From NCBI RefSeq assembly GCF_036067295.1, contig NZ_CP107954.1, forward strand, positions 868,001 to 932,000: 64,000 bases of DNA, in the 5' to 3' direction. The stretch's first letter is position 1. Each line of letters starts with the position of its first letter. This DNA is from Kribbella sp. NBC_00382. Its GTDB lineage: Bacteria > Actinomycetota > Actinomycetes > Propionibacteriales > Kribbellaceae. The notes under the pieces were generated by a model, which had not been told where the DNA came from, did no database searches, and saw only the letters and a program-made list of their open reading frames with translations. The translations under genes and the position numbers were made by a program. Below are positions 60,283 through 64,000 of the stretch, one piece after another.

Positions 60283-60921
60283 TCAGCGCAGTCCGCGGTC
60301 GAAAGCGGCCACCAGGAAGGCGATCAGATCCTCGGCCAGCTTGCCCGGATCCTCCTCGCCGTCGATGCCGGGCGGCTCCGCACCCGGCGGTCTGGTCAAC
60401 GCCTGTGACTGGTGCAGAGCGAGCAGGCCGAGCATGTTCACGTAACCGAAGGCGACCGACTCCGGCGCCGCGTTCGGCAGCGCCACCTGCAGCGCGGCCA
60501 GGTACCGGGCCTCGACCGGATCGGATTCGGCCGCATACAGCTCCCGGATCCGCTGGCTCGGGTCGAACGCGACCCGCCCGATGAACCGGGCCACCACCGG
60601 CCCGCGCTCGCCGCGGCGGAGTACGAGATCCAGTCCCGGCTCGATGAAGGCGCGGATCAGTTGCTCGGCGTTCGGCTCGCCCTTCGCCTCCAATTGGTCC
60701 AATCGGCGCCGGCGCTCGGTGTTGACCGGCGCCATCGCGCGCGCCACCGCCGCCCGCAGCAACGCTTCCTTCGAGCCGAAGTGATAGTTGACCGCCGCGA
60801 TGTTGGCGGCCGCCGCGACCGTGATGGCGCGCAGCGACGTCCCTTCATAACCCCCCTCGCCGAACCGCTGCTCGGCGATGTTGAGCAATCTCTCCCGGGT
60901 GGATTCCACGGGTGTCTCCAC
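60283..60921 (-). CDS. TetR-family transcriptional regulator
   Basis: 212 residues from GTG 60921, preceded by AAGGAG. HTH RERLLNIAEQRFGEGGYEGT, RAITVAAAANIAAVNYHFGS, KEALL, then an all-helical ligand domain with AEQLIRAFIEPGLDLVLRRG. N-terminal start chosen for the ribosome site; upstream in-frame codons exist. A perfect TTCAAACG-GA-CGTTTGAA palindrome lies about 80 bp upstream, so it probably represses itself and perhaps the gene at 61114. Confidence 0.92.
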   Translation of the reverse strand: METPVESTRERLLNIAEQRFGEGGYEGTSLRAITVAAAANIAAVNYHFGSKEALLRAAVARAMAPVNTERRRRLDQLEAKGEPNAEQLIRAFIEPGLDLVLRRGERGPVVARFIGRVAFDPSQRIRELYAAESDPVEARYLAALQVALPNAAPESVAFGYVNMLGLLALHQSQALTRPPGAEPPGIDGEEDPGKLAEDLIAFLVAAFDRGLR

Positions 60922-60998
60922 AGAGTTCTCCTTCCCCCCGGCTACCGCTCGCTCAGGCACCCCACCTGCTCACGCGCCGTAGCCTGGGCACAGCATAG

Positions 60999-61016
60999 TT
61001 CAAACGGACGTTTGAA
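60999..61016. promoter_or_regulatory. TetR operator: perfect 18-bp palindrome
   Basis: TTCAAACGGACGTTTGAA: 8-bp arms around GA. Sits between the TetR gene and the divergent hotdog-like gene. Confidence 0.75.
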
Positions 61017-61113
61017 TGAGAGTGGTCAGGGCAGTAAATCTGGAAAGAAGCTCAGAAAACACGGGAATCCCCGCGCTCCGGGGCGTAAACGGGCAGGGCT
61101 AAGGTCTCCAGGC

Positions 61114-61836
61114 ATGACCACGATGCGGATCGCGCCGCGCTTTCGGGGGCCGGCTAAGTCAGGCAACGGGGGCTATGTCGCAGGTTTGGTCGGTACTGCG
61201 CTGGCTGCGGTGGCCGCCCCGGACACGGCGCCCCGGGTGCGTCTGCTGGTGCCTCCGCCGATGGATACCGACCTCTCCCTGCTGGTGGAGTCCGGTAGCG
61301 CCACCCTGGCCGGTACCGCCCCAGTCGCCGAGGGTGTCGCGGTCAGTGCGGACACCTTGGCCGACGCGACGGTCGACCCGGTCAGCCCGGACGAGGCCGC
61401 GGCGGCGGAGACGAAGTACAAGGGGCTGGTAGACCATCCGTTCCCTGGCTGCTTCGTCTGCGGCCCGGAGAACCGTGAGGGGCTGCAGCTGAAGCCGGGG
61501 CCGGTAGGCGACGGCCGGACGGCCTGTACCTGGCATCCCGCAGCTGACCTGGCCAGTACCGACCGCCTGGTCGACCCGGTCTACCTCTGGTCGGCACTCG
61601 ACTGCCCTGGCGGCTGGGCGATCGACCTGGAGGGTCGTCCGTCGGTACTGGGTCAGATGACCGCCCGCATCGACGCCCGCCCTCGACCGGGCGAGCCCTG
61701 CGTCGTGATGGGCCGGGTGCTCGCGGAGGACGGCCGCAAGACCCACACCGCCAGCACCCTGTACGACTCCGACGGCCGCGTACTCGCCCGTGCCCGCCAC
61801 ACCTGGATCCTGGTCGACCCGGCTCTGTTCAACTGA
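61114..61836 (+). CDS. Hotdog-fold (PaaI-like) protein of unknown substrate
   Basis: 240 residues. A Cys-containing motif FPGCFVCGPENREGLQLKPG near 110 matches the conserved segment of a hotdog-fold thioesterase-like family, with a second region PVYLWSALDCPGGWAIDLEG. An N-terminal 100-residue extension contains VRLLVPPPMDTDLSLLVESG. The TAAGGT at 61100-61105 ends 8 nt before ATG 61114, suggesting a leaderless transcript. It lies downstream of a TetR operator. Its stop overlaps the convergent hydrolase by 8 bp. Confidence 0.75.
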   Translation: MTTMRIAPRFRGPAKSGNGGYVAGLVGTALAAVAAPDTAPRVRLLVPPPMDTDLSLLVESGSATLAGTAPVAEGVAVSADTLADATVDPVSPDEAAAAETKYKGLVDHPFPGCFVCGPENREGLQLKPGPVGDGRTACTWHPAADLASTDRLVDPVYLWSALDCPGGWAIDLEGRPSVLGQMTARIDARPRPGEPCVVMGRVLAEDGRKTHTASTLYDSDGRVLARARHTWILVDPALFN

Positions 61837-62590
61837 CCTTGGCGGTCGGCAGTGCCCGGATGATCAGCTCGTTGCGGGCGTCCCGGCCCAGCGGGGTGGT
61901 GTGGACACCGTCGCGGAGGTACCTGCGCTCGCGCTTCGGGTCCGCCGCGATGAACTCGGCCCAGTGGACGAGCTGCAGGTTGGAGTGGCGACGGGTGGCC
62001 GCTGCCAACTGCCGGTTGACCCAGGCGCTGTTGCGGCGGTCCGCGGCGGTTGTACTGCGGCGCGCGACCCACACGTTCACCCAGATGACGGTCCGGGTCC
62101 GGCCGACGATCTGCAGCACCCGGTCGATCTGGGCGGTGATCACCGGCGGGTCGAAGATGTCGTTGCTGCCGGTCTCGATCAGGATCCGGCCGGGCAGTCC
62201 GTAGGTCCGGGCCCAGAGCGCGAGAGCATCCGCGGCCGGTGCGGTCGGCCGGCCCGACCAGGCGTCCATGGCGAGTCCGTCATGAGTGCGGGCCATGAGC
62301 CGCTCCGCCAGAACCGGACCGCCGGCCACCCCGAGGCTGTCCCCGAACATGAACACGCCATCCGTCCGGACCACCCGCTCGATCTGCTGCCGGCTGGAGA
62401 TCAACCGCGGGTACTTCGCCCAGTCGGCCGGCACGCCAGAGCCGAAGCCGACCGAAGCAGCCGGGGTCGGCGGCTTTCGTGGCGACGTCCCGGAGCCGAC
62501 CTCGTCCCAGCAGAGTGGAGTCCCTACCGCGACCACCCCCAAGGCCCCGGCGAGCAAGACCCGCCGCGACACCCCACCCCAGTTCTCCAT
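61829..62590 (-). CDS. Secreted SGNH/GDSL hydrolase (Tat-type signal)
   Basis: 253 residues from ATG 62590 (GTG 62572 is an alternative with GGAG correctly placed). The N-terminus VSRRVLLAGALGVVAVGTPL resembles a twin-arginine signal. SGNH blocks: GDSLGVAG (Ser), GSNDIFDPP (Asn), and DGVHTTPLG (catalytic Asp-His). It is an extracellular esterase or acetylhydrolase. A TATACC box at 62596-62601 is a likely -10 and makes the GTG start plausible. Confidence 0.85.
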   Translation of the reverse strand: MENWGGVSRRVLLAGALGVVAVGTPLCWDEVGSGTSPRKPPTPAASVGFGSGVPADWAKYPRLISSRQQIERVVRTDGVFMFGDSLGVAGGPVLAERLMARTHDGLAMDAWSGRPTAPAADALALWARTYGLPGRILIETGSNDIFDPPVITAQIDRVLQIVGRTRTVIWVNVWVARRSTTAADRRNSAWVNRQLAAATRRHSNLQLVHWAEFIAADPKRERRYLRDGVHTTPLGRDARNELIIRALPTAKVS

Positions 62591-62661
62591 ACTGGTATAG
62601 ACGCATGGACCGGCCCGGAACGTTGGGGTCCGTCCGACCTTTGCAGCTAGTTGCAACGGCC

Positions 62662-63288
62662 CTAACGGGTTCGAGCCGCGTGCGCCCTGACCTTGGCCCG
62701 GTTCCCACAGGTGGCCATCGAGCACCACCGGCGGCGTCCCCGCGGATCCAGGAACAGCCAGCCGCAGTTGTCGCCCGGGCACAGGTGGATGTGATCCCTG
62801 GATGCCCCAGTGAGCAGCTCCGACGCAAGCAGCGCCAGCTGATCCAACGGGAGCCCCAGGTCCTCCGGCAACTCCCACGACGCCCGCACCCCTAGCCCTT
62901 CAGCCGGTACTGCGCTCAAGTGCCGTCGCGCGCTGGCACGCCCCACCGCCCGGCCAACCGCCTCGAACGACCCGGATGCCGTCTCGTCCGTCAGTACGTC
63001 GTACAGGTCCGCCCTGAACTCGCGTACTGCGTCCAGCCGTCGGGTCGCGTCCGTCGGCTTGAGCGAGGCCTGCTCGATCAGCCGGAACACACTCGCGTCG
63101 GACAGCAGCCCGACATACCCGTTCCAGATCACGAACGCCTCGTACGAGGTGAGCCACTCGCTCGCGGCCGGGCCGCGGCCGGCGAAGTCGGATCGGGTGT
63201 TCAGGAAGTCCAGTACCGGGTCGGCGCCGACCGGTTTCGGCAGCACGATCCCTTGGACCAGCTCGAGATGAGAAGGCAGCGCGGACAC
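62662..63288 (-). CDS. CGNR zinc-finger regulator with ABATE domain
   Basis: 208 residues. N-terminal ABATE-like domain (PVLDFLNTRSDFAGRGPAAS; AVREFRADLYDVLTDETASG), C-terminal CGNR zinc finger (HLCPGDNCGWLFLDPRGRRR, then WCSMATCGNRAKVRAH) with four Cys. Usually regarded as transcriptional regulators of stress or metabolism. GTG 63288 chosen because a TACGCT box (63296-63301) ends 7 nt upstream, giving a leaderless transcript; an upstream start at 63381 is possible. Confidence 0.85.
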   Translation of the reverse strand: MSALPSHLELVQGIVLPKPVGADPVLDFLNTRSDFAGRGPAASEWLTSYEAFVIWNGYVGLLSDASVFRLIEQASLKPTDATRRLDAVREFRADLYDVLTDETASGSFEAVGRAVGRASARRHLSAVPAEGLGVRASWELPEDLGLPLDQLALLASELLTGASRDHIHLCPGDNCGWLFLDPRGRRRWCSMATCGNRAKVRAHAARTR

Positions 63289-63323
63289 GAGCCCGAGCGT
63301 ACTCAGCTGTCGGCGAAAAGCGG

Positions 63324-63352
63324 TTGAACGCGGGGTGCTCGCGACGTAGGTT
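63324..63352 (+). promoter_or_regulatory. Promoter for orphan plus-strand unit
   Basis: TTGAAC (63324-63329), 17-bp spacer, TAGGTT (63347-63352). Good sigma-70-type promoter pointing rightwards, divergent from the CGNR gene; transcription would start near 63359. Confidence 0.6.
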
Positions 63353-63384
63353 CTGAGTACACGCGAAGGGAGGTGGTCCAACGC

Positions 63385-63423
63385 ATGAATTGCAATCGGA
63401 CTCGTGAGGTGATGGCGGGCTGA
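63385..63423 (+). CDS. Possible 12-codon leader peptide
   Basis: ATG at 63385 follows GGGAGGTGG and encodes MNCNRTREVMAG then TGA. Codons are atypical for this genome (AAT, ACT, CGT). It would be the first thing translated from the orphan promoter. Too short to prove; could be a leader ORF of the structured RNA. Confidence 0.35.
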   Translation: MNCNRTREVMAG

Positions 63424-63486
63424 GTCCCGTCAACCACTCTGTTTGTGGTGGGCATGTGGCTAGCCAGTTTCACGCCAGTCACCGGG

Positions 63487-63568
63487 CCCGCAGGTAGTCA
63501 GGAAAGTCCGCCTGACCCTTGGTTCGACCACCCGGTCGTGTCCTAGGAAGTGCCTGCGGGTCTTTTTT
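63487..63568 (+). ncRNA. Three-way-junction RNA candidate with Rho-independent terminator
   Basis: P1 CCCGCAGG (63487-63494) pairs with CCTGCGGG (63553-63560), extended by two pairs. P2 GTCAGG (63497-63502) pairs with CCTGAC (63511-63516). P3 CCTTGG (63517-63522) pairs with CCTAGG (63542-63547, one mismatch), with inner CGACC-ACCC-GGTCG (63525-63538). P1 runs straight into TCTTTTTT. Found by eye; no known RNA family recognised. A 30-codon frame overlaps it (63454-63546, MWLASFTPV...), with low GC3. Confidence 0.55.
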
Positions 63569-64000
63569 ATTCTGGGGGTGGGCAGTCGAGCCCGAGGGCC
63601 TCGCCGATCTCGAAGAGCTGGGCCTGGAAGTACGCGCCGGCGTCCTGGAACGCCCAGTGCAGCTGCCCGAAGACCTCCATGCAGATCAGCCCGTAGAGCC
63701 GCGTCCAGTAGGTCAGCGACAAGTAGACGGCTCCCGCCGGCATCCCGTCGAAGAACTCCGACTTCTGCCGTAGCTGCGCCAGCAGCTCCGGGCCGAGCGC
63801 GTCCTCGGACGGGTGCGGGAACGGCTGCTGGTGGTAGATCTGGGCCACCAGCTCCTTGAAGACCGCGGCGAACCGCATCGCCGCCAGGTGACCGGGCGTC
63901 AGCTCGTGATCGTCGGCGTCCGGGTTCGGCACCGGCGCCCCGAAGAGCAGCCCGAACTCGGCCGGATGCGCGAGCGCCCAGTCCCGGAGTCCGCCGGCGA
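63567..64000 (-). CDS. TetR-family regulator, C-terminal part (truncated by window edge)
   Basis: About 144 residues of the ligand-binding domain are visible; the HTH lies beyond the right edge. The frame continues unbroken upstream of a deceptive internal GTG at 63932 (GGLRDWALAHPAEFGLLFGA), so 63932 is not the start. Motifs HPAEFGLLFG, FAAVFKELVAQIYHQQPFPH, YLSLTYWTRLYGLICMEVFG and HWAFQDAGAYFQAQLFEIGE are typical of TetR C-terminal domains of the WHG type. The TAA stop (63567-63569) lies in the terminator T-run of the plus-strand unit. Confidence 0.85.
   Translation of the reverse strand, partial: AGGLRDWALAHPAEFGLLFGAPVPNPDADDHELTPGHLAAMRFAAVFKELVAQIYHQQPFPHPSEDALGPELLAQLRQKSEFFDGMPAGAVYLSLTYWTRLYGLICMEVFGQLHWAFQDAGAYFQAQLFEIGEALGLDCPPPE

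Noticed and set aside
60412..61113. Upstream extension of the hotdog-protein frame
   Set aside because: The segment is antisense to the TetR gene and has no family similarity; the real start is at 61114.
63503..63510. AGGAAAGTCC-like string resembling a conserved RNase P RNA segment
   Set aside because: The surrounding structure is only about 80 nt and lacks other RNase P elements; the match is in a hairpin loop.
63454..63546. 30-codon plus-strand frame (MWLASFTPV...)
   Set aside because: About two thirds GC at third positions, far below neighbouring genes, and it overlaps the RNA fold; kept only as a note.

Overview
The window is GC-rich DNA from a high-GC Gram-positive actinomycete. Gene content (IdeR/DtxR with iron boxes, a mycothiol-type DinB-like protein, an ECF sigma factor with a DGPF partner, YtrA-type GntR/ABC modules, many GTG starts and ATGA or GTGA stop/start overlaps) fits Actinomycetota. 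My impression is a Nocardioidaceae/Kribbella-type chromosome, but no rRNA or other taxonomic marker is present to prove it. There is no phage, integron, IS element, CRISPR array, tRNA or rRNA that I can support. The region looks like ordinary chromosomal accessory metabolism and regulation.

Layout. 1-14.8 kb: truncated LysR regulator divergent from a hydrolase, Fe/Mn superoxide dismutase behind a MerR/SoxR-like promoter, an operon of two paralogous hydrolases plus a DUF1905/YdeI-like protein, an ECF sigma factor with its DGPF partner, an LCP cell-wall transferase, a GntR-TetR fusion regulator divergent from an FAD monooxygenase, and an HD hydrolase divergent from a GlxA-type regulator. 15-21 kb: HhH-GPD protein, an HTH protein, and a tightly coupled four-gene unit (secreted phosphatase, MFS transporter, beta-propeller protein, YibE/F protein). 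21.2-28 kb: siderophore-iron uptake (ATPase, lipoprotein, fused double permease) behind an iron box, a membrane esterase and a secreted M1 peptidase. 28.7-33.1 kb: old-yellow-enzyme reductase with PadR, and a cation/proton antiporter with its RCK-type regulator. 33.3-36.5 kb: alkylation-damage repair operon (Ada-AlkA, GNAT, Ogt) followed by a YdeI protein. 36.7-42.2 kb: SDR, luciferase-like oxidoreductase, LacI regulator and secreted six-hairpin glycosidase.

42.6-55 kb holds three ABC modules (one DrrAB-like, two headed by YtrA-type GntR regulators) interrupted by an SPFH/ribbon-helix-helix pair, pabB-pabC, a methyltransferase, ideR and a photolyase. 55-60.2 kb: APC permease and an amino-sugar catabolic operon (ROK kinase, NagA, PfkB kinase, class II aldolase). 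60.3-64 kb: TetR regulator, hotdog-like protein, SGNH hydrolase, CGNR zinc-finger regulator, an orphan promoter-to-terminator unit with a three-way-junction RNA fold, and a TetR gene cut by the right edge.

Common threads are iron control (IdeR at 51 kb and iron boxes at 25.2 and 51.3 kb), DNA repair (Ada-AlkA, Ogt, HhH-GPD, photolyase) and regulators sitting beside palindromic operators. The least explained sequences are the structured unit at 63.3-63.57 kb, the hairpin-dense gap at 28.2-28.5 kb, the 75-nt perfect hairpin at 33.2 kb, the DnaA-box-like cluster at 42.5 kb and the nested repeat array at 5.8 kb.
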